Source of the DNA: GCA-2731375 sp964590195 | GTDB taxonomy: Bacteria; Pseudomonadota; Alphaproteobacteria; GCA-2731375 | Reading direction: 5' to 3' | Assembly (NCBI GenBank): GCA_964590195.1 | Contig: CAZPWJ010000020.1 | Coordinates: 1-64,000 of the forward strand | DNA length: 64,000 nt | Translations under genes and position numbers: made by a program | Notes under the pieces: generated by a model | The model's input: only the letters and a program-made list of their open reading frames with translations | Databases searched by the model: none | Told to the model about the DNA's origin: nothing | In this document: positions 45,532-53,026 of the stretch, piece by piece | How positions within the stretch are numbered: the stretch's first letter is position 1 | Layout of the letters: each line of letters begins with the position of its first letter

Positions 45532-46629
45532 CTATTTCGGCATGCCCGCCATGTCGACGGGCGGATAATAATAGTCATCGCCCAGGGCATTGACCCGTTC
45601 CCAGAATTCCGGACCCGCCGCCAGGCCCATATCGTTGACCGCCGCCGCCTGGCGCCAGATGTTCCATGACGCCGGATGCAGGCGCGAGGCTTCCGCCAGA
45701 TGTTCCTGGCCCTCTTCCGCACGCTCCTGGCGCAACAGATACTGGCCCAGCCGGAAATGGCAATGGGCCTGGGCAATATCGGCATTGGGCACCGATGTGT
45801 GGGCGCGGGCTTGGCCATCGTCAAAGGTATGGCCGCTGTCCGCGCCGGAAAGCACCCAGTCGCGTACCGCATTGACATAGGTGGCCTTGGCCGACGCCGC
45901 CGTGGCTGCCTTGTCCTCGGGCACGGTCATGGTATCAAAATCCAGGGAACGGAAAGCCTCGAAGGCGCCGGCGTTCTCCGCCGGGCGGACAATGCGGCCC
46001 GTTTCATCGATCCAGACCGCCTGGGGCACGTTGACCATGTTGTACAGCTCTGCCAACGAATGGTCCCGGTCGATCAGGGCCGGATAGCTCGGCGCCGCCG
46101 CTTCAATCCAGGGCCGGGCCGCGTCCTCACGGCTGTCCATGGCCACGGCGATGATAATGAAGTCTTGTTCCTGCAGGCCGTTGTAGAGGTCTTGCCACAC
46201 GGACAAGTCATTGCGGCAGCCTCACCATGAGGCCCAGGTGGCCAGCAGTACCTTCTTGCCGCGATGGTCCGACAGGCTGTGCGCCGTTCCGTCCAGGTCC
46301 GGCAAAGAAAAGTCCGGTGCCTGTAACGACCGCAGGCTTGCCGCGCGATTGTCGGCGCCTTCGCCCAGGGCCCAGATATCGCCATCCCGGCTGTGCGCCG
46401 CCGGCATGCCCAGATGCTCCCAGAACGCCGCCAGGTTGACCTTGTCCCCCGTGCTGAATTCCGTTTCTCGGCCCCTTGGCGCGGGTACGCAGACATCGCC
46501 CCGGCACAATCCATCCGGCTGCAGCGACCAGCCCGTGGCCGCCGCCGCCTCGTCTGCGTCGAGCCACAGACCCTCCTCCGGTCCCGCGCTTACGCTGAAT
46601 TCACCTCGTTCAGAAAGTAATGTTGTCAT
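45532..46629 (-). CDS. selenocysteine-containing redoxin (TlpA/Prx-like) protein
   Basis: The 365-codon frame contains one in-frame TGA at 46222-46224. It lies in ATWASW-TGA-GCRNDL, precisely where thioredoxin-fold TlpA/peroxiredoxin-like proteins have the active-site Cys, so it is read as Sec136 with Cys138 nearby. Upstream is a roughly 95-residue N-terminal part with an LCRGDVC motif, then APDFSLPDLDGTAHSLSDHR. Downstream the redoxin fold continues (VPQAVWIDETGRIVRPAENA) into a helical, TPR-like tail. The start has GGGGGAA upstream. A hairpin follows the TGA. It ends a leftward MFS-cupin-VOC operon. Without recoding it would look like two ORFs. Confidence 0.88.
46191..46207 (-). promoter_or_regulatory. 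candidate bacterial SECIS hairpin in the redoxin gene
   Basis: On the minus strand, CTTGTC (46207 to 46202) pairs with GGCAAG (46196 to 46191) around the loop CGTGT. The stem starts 14 nt after the TGA. It has six pairs, one of them G-T, and the loop shares CGTG with the selD hairpin. Confidence 0.6.
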
Positions 46630-46660
46630 TGTTCAATTCCCCCATCGAACAAATTGAATT

Positions 46661-47197
46661 TCAATCCCCGATCATCTCCCGCATGGCCGCCCTGCGGTCT
46701 TCGCTGCTGGTAAAGCCTTCCGTCTTTTGGCACAGCGCTTCGGTCTGGGCCATGATCTCGTCATCGGAAAGGCTCAGATCAAAGGGTACGCCCACGGGCT
46801 GTGGGATGTACCAGGGCGTATGGGCATAGATCTCGATATAATTATCTTCCGGATCATTGAAATAGAACGACCAGGCGTTGCCATGGGTGACCATGCGCTT
46901 GATCTCCAGGCCCTCGGCCTCGATCCGATCGCGCATGCTGCGCATCTCGTCCAGGGATTGCACCAGGAAGGAAATCTGCTGCGCCATATTGGCGGAGGCC
47001 TGTTCGGAATCTGCGCCGACCATAACGAATTGGTGATGCTCGCCTGGATCGGCGGACATGAAAACCATGTCCAGGTGGAAATCCGGCGGTCCGCCCTCGT
47101 CGGTGACGGTCAGACCAAAGATCTCCGAATAGAAGCGGCGCATCTTGGCCAGGTCGTTAACGTAGATACCAACATGAGTGAGTTGCGGTTTAACCAT
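46661..47197 (-). CDS. VOC-superfamily protein (extradiol dioxygenase-like)
   Basis: The 178-residue protein begins MVKPQLTHVGIYVNDLAKMR and contains RFYSEIFGLTVTDEGGPP, both typical of VOC folds. FYFNDPEDNYIEIYAHTPWY near residue 125 is the C-terminal metal-binding half with Glu. His8 and this Glu would be metal ligands. The ATG at 47197 has GGGGGAATTTGGG ahead of it. It lies 31 nt ahead of the selenoprotein gene and 29 nt behind the cupin gene. The substrate is unknown. Confidence 0.8.
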   Translation of the reverse strand: MVKPQLTHVGIYVNDLAKMRRFYSEIFGLTVTDEGGPPDFHLDMVFMSADPGEHHQFVMVGADSEQASANMAQQISFLVQSLDEMRSMRDRIEAEGLEIKRMVTHGNAWSFYFNDPEDNYIEIYAHTPWYIPQPVGVPFDLSLSDDEIMAQTEALCQKTEGFTSSEDRRAAMREMIGD

Positions 47198-47226
47198 CCC
47201 AAATTCCCCCAAATAGGCATGTGCGT

Positions 47227-47610
47227 CTATTTTTGCGGCGCCCGCAGATAGCTGTCGGTGCCGTCGATCCAATCCTGACGCGGCGGGGCGAATAGTTCAA
47301 TCACTTCCGCGTCCGCCAGAACTTCCGCCGAATGGGGCATGTCGCCGGGGATGACCAGAATTTCGCCGGCACCGATATGGTGCTGTTCCTCGCCGTCCTC
47401 GCCAAAGCGGAAGTCCATTTCGCCGGCCAGCAAAAAGGTGATCTGTTCATTGGGATGCTGATGCTTCGGCACCGAGGTGCCGGCGCCCAGGCTGATCCGC
47501 GCCATCATCATCTGGCTGCCCCAGACCAGCCGCCGGCTCATCCCCTCGCCGACCTGTTCCAGCTCTACGTCATCCAGAACCAGCTTTTGCACACCCGTAT
47601 CCGCCGCCAT
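47227..47610 (-). CDS. cupin-domain protein
   Basis: The 127-residue protein has the cupin motif 1 HQHPNEQITFLLAGEMDFRF and motif 2 ILVIPGDMPHSAEVL, giving a likely metal-binding His-x-His, Glu, His set. The ATG at 47610 follows GGGGAG by seven nt. It is probably a small dioxygenase, isomerase or ligand-binding protein. It is the second gene of the leftward MFS-cupin-VOC-redoxin run. Confidence 0.82.
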   Translation of the reverse strand: MAADTGVQKLVLDDVELEQVGEGMSRRLVWGSQMMMARISLGAGTSVPKHQHPNEQITFLLAGEMDFRFGEDGEEQHHIGAGEILVIPGDMPHSAEVLADAEVIELFAPPRQDWIDGTDSYLRAPQK

Positions 47611-47652
47611 GCTCAATCTCCCCGTTTGCGTTGTTTGCGTTGTTGGCCAATA

Positions 47653-48879
47653 TCATAACCCCTGACGCGCCCGCCGCAACAGGGCGCCGGCAATCGCCAT
47701 GTTGAGCAGATTGAAGATCACCGCGTTGATGAAGGCCATGCGGTACGATCCGGTCAAATCATACAACAGCCCCGCCAGCCAACCGCCCAAGGCCATGCCC
47801 AAAAGCGTCATGGACAAGACGAAGGCGATGCGCCAGCCGGCCTGGCCCGGCACGAAAAAGCGCCGCACGATGATGGCGTAGGACGGCACGATGCCGCCCT
47901 GGCTCAGGCCGAACAGGGCCGCCATCAGGTAAAGGCTGCTCAATGACTCGGCAAACATGAAGCCGAACAGCATCAATGCCTGCAGGCTGCTACCCAGCAA
48001 CAAGGTTTCCAGGCCGCCGATATGGTCCGAAATCCAGCCAAAAACCAGGCGGCTGACAATGCCCGTGGCCAGCATCAGGGCCAGCATTTCGGCGCCGCGC
48101 TGGGCCGCATGGCCAAGATCCGTGGCATGGGCGACGATATGCGCCTGAGGCATGGCCATGGCGAGGCAGCAGGCAATACCCGCGATGGCCAGCAAGCTGT
48201 GCAGCCGGTTGGGGGTCAGGCCAAGAGGCTGGTCCGTGCCCGCATTCGTTTCAGCCGCCGCCGCCAGGACCGCCGGTGGCCGGCGCTGCAGCATCAGACA
48301 AAGGGGCGGCATCACGACACCGCAGAACAGGCCTATCCCGGTATAGGTGGCGCGCCAGTCGGCCGCGTCGATGTAATGCTGTATGACTGGCGGCCAGAGT
48401 ACGCCCGCCAGATAGTTGCCGCTGGCCACGATGGCCACGGCAATACCGCGGCGGCGGTGGAACCACAGGGTGGTGTCGGCCACCAGGGGGGCGAATAGGG
48501 CGGCGTTGCCCAACATGCCGACCATCAGGCCCTGGGCCAGATACAATTGCCAAAGACTGTTGGCCTGGGCCGCCAAAATGAAACCAAGTGCCAGCATCAA
48601 CGTGCCGAACAGGCAGGGCCACATCACCCCGACCTTGTCGGACCAGCGGCCCATCATAATGCCGCCAATGCCAAAGCCGATCATGGTCACGGCATAGGCG
48701 ACCGCGGCGTCGGAGCGGCTGGCCCCGAATTCAGCAGCGACCGGCTTTAGCGCGACAACGATGGCATACATACCCACCGTCCCTATGGTCATGAGCGTCA
48801 GGGCGGCGGCCAGGCGGAGATAGGAGTAAAGCGGCTCGCGCTCCGTCGCGCCGCTAACAGTGGAGGCATCAACGGCCAT
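47653..48879 (-). CDS. MFS transporter
   Basis: The 408-residue protein has about 12 hydrophobic segments and the MFS loop motif GRWSDKVGVMWP between helices 2 and 3, plus a related GWISDHIGGLETLLL in the second half. It resembles monocarboxylate/oxalate-formate-type MFS carriers. It opens the operon that also contains a cupin, a VOC protein and the selenoprotein redoxin, so its substrate may be a compound these enzymes process. That link is inference. Confidence 0.88.
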   Translation of the reverse strand: MAVDASTVSGATEREPLYSYLRLAAALTLMTIGTVGMYAIVVALKPVAAEFGASRSDAAVAYAVTMIGFGIGGIMMGRWSDKVGVMWPCLFGTLMLALGFILAAQANSLWQLYLAQGLMVGMLGNAALFAPLVADTTLWFHRRRGIAVAIVASGNYLAGVLWPPVIQHYIDAADWRATYTGIGLFCGVVMPPLCLMLQRRPPAVLAAAAETNAGTDQPLGLTPNRLHSLLAIAGIACCLAMAMPQAHIVAHATDLGHAAQRGAEMLALMLATGIVSRLVFGWISDHIGGLETLLLGSSLQALMLFGFMFAESLSSLYLMAALFGLSQGGIVPSYAIIVRRFFVPGQAGWRIAFVLSMTLLGMALGGWLAGLLYDLTGSYRMAFINAVIFNLLNMAIAGALLRRARQGL

Positions 48880-49001
48880 GCTGGATCGAACTTTCTATCT
48901 GGACGGGGTATTTATCCGCCGCATCATTGCAGTGCATACCCTTGCTTGGGTTTCCACTATTATGATTAGCCACGACGAAGTTCAAGCACGTTGGGTAGAC
49001 C

Positions 49002-49793
49002 ATGTTTCATTCCGCCGCGCAAATCATCTGGACAATTGCCAGTCCTTTGAACCTGACCCTGATCCTGTTGCTTCTGGGGACGTTGTTATTATGGTCCCGT
49101 TGGCGGCGGCTTGGCACCTGGTTGCTCAGCGCCCTTGCTCTCGCGTTGCTGGCCATCGCGGTCCTGCCCATCGGGACATGGGTGCTGGCGCCGCTGGAAC
49201 GGCAATTCCCGGTTTTCGAAAATGCCGCCGAAACATCCGTCAGCGGCATTGTTCTATTGTCGGGGGCTGCCGTCGACCTTGGGATCTCCCGGCAAGTAGG
49301 TCATGCGGTGCCGGGCCATGCGGCGGACCGATTGGTGGAATTTATGCGCCTGGCGCGGGCTTACCCCAAGGCCAGGTTGCTGATCTGTGGCGGCAATGCG
49401 GGTAAGGACGGATCCCGCGAGGGCCCGTTGATCGCCGAATATCTAATTAGCCGGGGTTTTCCGCGCGGCCGCTTCATGGTCGAGGATGCTTCCATTGATA
49501 CCTATGAAAATGCCGTGCTGGGGCGAAAACTGGCCCAGCCAAAGGCCGGTGAGAAATGGTTGTTGGTAACGTCGGCTTGGCATATGCCACGGGCCGTGGC
49601 GGCGTTTCGCGGCCAGAACTGGCCGGTTGTTGCCGCCCCGCCGATGCCAATTAAGGGCGGCTCCGGCGGTTTTTCTCTACATTTCAGGCTGGGCGGCGGT
49701 CTTCGCCAGGTTAAAACCGCCCTGCACGAATATCTAGGTTTGTTGGCTTATCGCCTGAATGGCCGCAGCCAGACCCTGTGGCCGGCGCCCTGA
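49002..49793 (+). CDS. YdcF/ElyC family (DUF218) membrane protein
   Basis: The 263-residue protein has two N-terminal membrane helices (about residues 15-31 and 38-58) followed by a DUF218 domain: IVLLSGAAVDL, LLICGGNAGKDGSREGPLIA, and SIDTYENAVLGRKLA with TSAWHMPRAVAAFRG. ElyC in E. coli affects envelope and peptidoglycan assembly. It is divergent from the MFS gene and convergent with the carboxypeptidase gene 4 nt away. Confidence 0.85.
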   Translation: MFHSAAQIIWTIASPLNLTLILLLLGTLLLWSRWRRLGTWLLSALALALLAIAVLPIGTWVLAPLERQFPVFENAAETSVSGIVLLSGAAVDLGISRQVGHAVPGHAADRLVEFMRLARAYPKARLLICGGNAGKDGSREGPLIAEYLISRGFPRGRFMVEDASIDTYENAVLGRKLAQPKAGEKWLLVTSAWHMPRAVAAFRGQNWPVVAAPPMPIKGGSGGFSLHFRLGGGLRQVKTALHEYLGLLAYRLNGRSQTLWPAP

Positions 49794-49797
49794 TAGT

Positions 49798-51096
49798 CTA
49801 GCCGTGATAAATCCCAGCCGCCAGGGATGCTTCCGCCGGCGCGACGGTCAGGCAGTCGAACTTGGCGCTCTTGATGCGGCGGCATAGCTCGCTGGCCTGG
49901 CGCTCGTTCATGCCGTGCAGACGGGCCCGGTAGAAAACCGAGCGATCATTTTCGATGGCCTCGATCGAAACCTTGGCCCGGCTCAATAAATCGGGCAAGG
50001 CTCCCGACAATTTGCGCAGATGCTGCTGTACCGACGCTACATGATTGAAGGCGCCGATCTGTACCGACCATGCAATACCGAATTGAGGTGCGCGCTTGCT
50101 GATAGCGATTTTGTCGGCCAGGTTGCTCCGTGCGGCCGTCCGCAGGGGCTTCTGCCGGGGCAGGGGAACATGGCCAAAGCCATCCCTGCGGCCGCGTGGA
50201 CGGACAAAATTTTTCGGCAGGCCTTTTTCGTCGCTCCGCTGCAATCTGTTGAAACCGTTGGTCAACAGCTTGCGCATGCGCTGATCGCGGCTCTCGGCCG
50301 AGCGGCCGCCAAACAGCACGCCCACCAGGCGGCCTTCGCCGCGGCTGGCCGAGGCGACAAGATTGAAGCCGGAGGCACGGATATAACCGGTCTTGATGCC
50401 GTCAACGCCTTGGAGGTTGCCAATCAGATTGTTGTGGTTGCGATAGGTCTTGCCCCGGTAGCGGAACGACGTCTTGGAGAAATAATCAAAATGCCTTGGG
50501 AAATCGCGGCGTATGGCCAGGGCCAGGCGCGCCATGTCCCGCGCCGTGGAAAGCTGGCGGCGGTTCGGCAGGCCCGAGGCATTGCGGAAAGTGCTGCGGC
50601 TCATGCCGAGGTCCCGGGCCCGACGGGTCATCAACAAAGCGAATTTGAACTCCGTCCCGCCGATCGCTTCGGCCACAACGGTGGCTACGTCATTGGCTGA
50701 TTTCGTCACCAGGGCCAGGATTGCCTGACGCACCGTAATTGTCTCGCCCCGGCGCAGGCCCAGTTTCGAGGCCGGTTGCCCCGCCGCCCGGCGCGACGTC
50801 TTCAAGCGCTGCTCCAGCTTCAGCTTGCCGTTGTCCAGCGCCTCGAACACCATGTAAAGGGTCATGATTTTAGTCAGCGAAGCAGGATACTTGCGGGCAT
50901 CCACGTTGCGGGCAACAAGAATGCGGCCATTTTCGCCATCCACCACCATTTCGGCGTAACGAGACCGCGCCGAGGCGGGTTGTGTCAGGGTTGCCGCCAA
51001 GAACAGTAGTGCGGCGAAGCCAACAACAGCCTTTGTGGATAACCGTGGCCGCCCCGGCATCGCGGGCCGCCAAGAAATAATCTCACGAATGGTCAC
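49798..51096 (-). CDS. D-alanyl-D-alanine carboxypeptidase with SPOR domain
   Basis: The protein is a DacA/DacF-type penicillin-binding protein that trims peptidoglycan stem peptides. The 432-residue precursor has a signal-anchor near residues 21-43, then the three penicilloyl-transferase motifs: Ser73-x-x-Lys76 (SLTK), Ser133-Ala-Asn135 and Lys235-Thr-Gly237. The C-terminal part from about residue 340 (IAWSVQIGAFNHVASVQQHL) is a SPOR domain that binds denuded glycan, suggesting a septal role. The start is GTG 51096; ATG 51060 is an alternative that still keeps the signal. Confidence 0.9.
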   Translation of the reverse strand: MTIREIISWRPAMPGRPRLSTKAVVGFAALLFLAATLTQPASARSRYAEMVVDGENGRILVARNVDARKYPASLTKIMTLYMVFEALDNGKLKLEQRLKTSRRAAGQPASKLGLRRGETITVRQAILALVTKSANDVATVVAEAIGGTEFKFALLMTRRARDLGMSRSTFRNASGLPNRRQLSTARDMARLALAIRRDFPRHFDYFSKTSFRYRGKTYRNHNNLIGNLQGVDGIKTGYIRASGFNLVASASRGEGRLVGVLFGGRSAESRDQRMRKLLTNGFNRLQRSDEKGLPKNFVRPRGRRDGFGHVPLPRQKPLRTAARSNLADKIAISKRAPQFGIAWSVQIGAFNHVASVQQHLRKLSGALPDLLSRAKVSIEAIENDRSVFYRARLHGMNERQASELCRRIKSAKFDCLTVAPAEASLAAGIYHG

Positions 51097-51360
51097 GGGA
51101 CCCTGGCGTTCTGCGCGATGAATGAATGCGGCACGGGCTGTCCAACAGTTATGAAATCCATTATTACATTAAACGAATCATGGTCAATAATAGGTAAACA
51201 AATCGCATTTTAGCAATCGTAATTTCCTATTCCCCACATCCATTTACTGCCCGTGGCGAATGTGATGGATAATCTATTCGATGGTGCCGTTGTATTTTCC
51301 CGTGTATTTTCCCGGCCTGGCCTGCCCGGTTGTCTTTTCTCCGCGTTTTCAGCGGAAATC

Positions 51361-51451
51361 ATTGCAGCGCAAAATAATTATGCTGCACCGCAAAAAAATC
51401 TATTGACAAACAGCTAAAGATCCCTATTTTCACCTCATGTTGCATTGCAGC
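51361..51451 (+). promoter_or_regulatory. TGC-rich repeats, candidate PhaR operators
   Basis: TTGCAGCGCAAAA (51363-51375) and GCTGCACCGCAAAA (51382-51395) are near-copies, and TTGCATTGCAGCATAA follows at 51440-51455. PhaR, the repressor of phasin genes, is known to bind TGC/GCA-rich sites of this kind. Two lie upstream of the -35 and one next to the expected transcription start. Binding is inference. Confidence 0.5.
51403..51430 (+). promoter_or_regulatory. probable sigma-70 type promoter of the phasin gene
   Basis: A perfect TTGACA at 51403-51408 is followed after 16 nt by TATTTT at 51425-51430. Transcription would start near 51437, about 78 nt before the phasin ATG. Confidence 0.6.
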
Positions 51452-51514
51452 ATAACGAATTTACAGCGGATCTCCCCCGCCGGGCAGAGGCCAACCAAAA
51501 GAGAGATTTTGAAT

Positions 51515-52030
51515 ATGACCAGCAAGAGCACCAAGCAAGACAGCAAACAGGCTGATGCGGCCAAAACCGCCGAAGCCATCGCCGCCGCCAGCCAGGAAGC
51601 CCTTCGCGGTTTTGCCAAGGCCAGCACCGAGGGCTATGAGAAAGCTTTTGGCGGCATGCGTGAGAAGGCCGAGGAAATGTTCAAGGGCTATGGCGAACTG
51701 GCCGATAGCGGCAAGCAGAACATGGATGCCTGGAACGATGCCTCCGCCGCCTACGGCAAGGGCATGGAAGCCATCAGCGGCCAATGGATGAACTTTGCCA
51801 AGCAGATGCTGGACAGCAACGTGCAGGCGACGAAGGCGATTCTAGGCGCCAAGTCCCTGAACGAGGCCATGGAACTGCAAAGCGAATATGCGCGCGGCAG
51901 CTTCGACGGCCTGATGGCCCAGGGCACCAAGGTTGGTGAACTGGCGACCAAGGTTGCCCAGGAGACAGCCGAGCCGATCAATGCCCAGTTCACCGCTTCG
52001 GTGGAGAAATGGCGCAAGAACGCGGCCTAG
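51515..52030 (+). CDS. phasin family protein
   Basis: Phasins coat polyhydroxyalkanoate granules. The 171-residue protein is Ala/Lys/Gln-rich and helical: KTAEAIAAASQEALRGFAKA, EGYEKAFGGMREKAEEMFKG and a C-terminal AETA-like stretch EPINAQFTASVEKWRKN. The ATG at 51515 is chosen because GAGAGATTT precedes it and the protein start fits the family. It has its own promoter and is followed by two terminators, so it is monocistronic. This implies the organism stores PHA. Confidence 0.88.
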   Translation: MTSKSTKQDSKQADAAKTAEAIAAASQEALRGFAKASTEGYEKAFGGMREKAEEMFKGYGELADSGKQNMDAWNDASAAYGKGMEAISGQWMNFAKQMLDSNVQATKAILGAKSLNEAMELQSEYARGSFDGLMAQGTKVGELATKVAQETAEPINAQFTASVEKWRKNAA

Positions 52031-52074
52031 TGGCCGCATAGCCGCCTGGCTTTTCGAAGCTGGGCGCTATAGAG

Positions 52075-52106
52075 AAGGGCCCGGATCCTCCCGCCGGGCC
52101 CTTTTT
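52075..52106 (+). terminator. Rho-independent terminator after the phasin gene
   Basis: GGGCCCGG at 52077-52084 pairs with CCGGGCCC at 52094-52101 and is followed by TTTTT. Flanking AA/TT extends the stem. It lies 45 nt after the phasin stop. Confidence 0.85.
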
Positions 52107-52134
52107 CTATGGCAATTTTCCTGATCCCTTGGGC

Positions 52135-52161
52135 GCCCGGCACATCGCCGGGCTTTTTTTT
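52135..52161 (+). terminator. second Rho-independent terminator
   Basis: GCCCGGC at 52135-52141 pairs with GCCGGGC at 52147-52153 around a 5-nt loop, followed by a run of eight T. It backs up the previous terminator and insulates clpS. Confidence 0.85.
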
Positions 52162-52311
52162 GCCTTTTTTTAAACACCTCCAATCTATTATCGTGGTGTT
52201 TAGCCCCTTCCAATATGGTGGAAATGGCCGATATGATAGGAAGGTGGCGTGATTTGCTCCGGGTTTTAATGACCGGAGTAGACTGGAACGCGGTTAGGAG
52301 GCCCAGTGGGC

Positions 52312-52758
52312 ATGAGCGACCCTAGCGGTCAGGACTGGATGGCAGGATGTGATGCTGACGGGAACGTCGGCATATCCGTCACCTATGGTGCTGAACCCAG
52401 GTTGGCTGGCGGCGGGCAGGATGATGATCAGGGCGGCGGCGGACATGGTGGCGGATCGGGCGGCGGGGGCACGGATGTTGTCACCAAAACCAGTCCGAAG
52501 ACGAAGAAACCGTCCATGTACCGCGTGCTGTTGTTGAACGACGATTACACGCCCATGGAATTCGTGGTCCATGTCCTGGAGCGTTATTTTAACAAGGACC
52601 AACAGGAAGCGACGCAAATCATGCTGCATGTGCACCAGAAGGGGGTTGGTGTCTGCGGCATATTCCCATTTGAAATAGCGGAGACAAAGGTGATGCAGGT
52701 AACGGATCTAGCCCGCAAGAACCAACATCCGCTGCAATGCACGATGGAAAAGGTTTAA
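52312..52758 (+). CDS. clpS: ATP-dependent Clp protease adaptor ClpS, extended N-terminus
   Basis: ClpS delivers N-degron substrates to ClpAP. The C-terminal half is a full ClpS core: PSMYRVLLLNDDYTPMEFVV, HVHQKGVGVCGIFPFEIAET and QHPLQCTMEKV. The 148-residue reading is longer than the usual 100-120, because about 50 residues precede the core, including a Gly-rich stretch GGGGHGGGSGGGG near residues 38-50. AGGAG lies upstream; a GTG at 52306 is an alternative start. clpA follows after an inverted-repeat element. Confidence 0.93.
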   Translation: MSDPSGQDWMAGCDADGNVGISVTYGAEPRLAGGGQDDDQGGGGHGGGSGGGGTDVVTKTSPKTKKPSMYRVLLLNDDYTPMEFVVHVLERYFNKDQQEATQIMLHVHQKGVGVCGIFPFEIAETKVMQVTDLARKNQHPLQCTMEKV

Positions 52759-53026
52759 TACCTCCTTTCCGAGGTGGGTGACACGTATGACGGATTTACA
52801 GGTTTCTTCGGCAAGGAGCGTGGTTCGACGCGATGCTAAGGCATCGCGAGGAGCGCGCGACGCTGTCCGAGAAGCCTGTAAATCCGCCCTTCGGGTCGCC
52901 GCTTCGGACCCGACGGCGGCGTCGGCGGCGTTCGCCGATGCACCACATCGCCTTCACACCCCCTCCTACCCGGCGGGCCCGACGAGGCGATCAGACGTAT
53001 TACCCACCTCGGAAAGGAGGTATTAA
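52755..53026. repeat. 272-bp inverted-repeat element between clpS and clpA
   Basis: The terminal arms at 52755-52790 and 52991-53026 are reverse complements over 36 nt, with three mismatches; the outer 25 nt are perfect. A second nested inverted repeat joins 52791-52811 with 52867-52886, and a perfect 7-bp hairpin lies at 52830-52836/52841-52847. TCGGGTC and GACCCGA pair further right. The right arm contains the clpA ribosome site GGAAAGGAGG (53011-53020), and the left arm contains its complement CCTCCTTTCC (52761-52770). It could be a MITE-like mobile repeat or an RNA regulatory structure. Confidence 0.9.
52778..53026 (+). other. possible small ORF inside the clpS-clpA element
   Basis: An 82-codon frame starts at GTG 52778 (or ATG 52787) and ends TAT TAA, with clpA beginning at the very next base. 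The peptide is Arg/Ala/Ser-rich (SSARSVVRRDAKASRGARDA) with no recognisable domain. It could serve only to bring ribosomes to clpA, or be a chance frame in palindromic GC-rich DNA. Confidence 0.25.

Larger units (their letters stand above)
51097..51514. other. intergenic region upstream of the phasin gene
   Basis: About 418 nt without a supported gene. It is noticeably AT-richer than its surroundings. The right part holds a strong-looking promoter at 51403-51430 and TGC-rich repeats at 51361-51451, listed separately. The left part, upstream of the carboxypeptidase start, holds nothing I can name. Confidence 0.6.

Noticed and set aside
46206..46224. Two separate genes or a nonsense-mutated redoxin
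   Set aside because: Both parts are in the same frame, the TGA is at the catalytic residue, and a downstream hairpin matches that in selD; recoding explains this better.
51032..51040. TGTGGATAA, a DnaA-box match
   Set aside because: A single match inside the carboxypeptidase coding region with no cluster of boxes or AT-rich unwinding region; not evidence of an origin.
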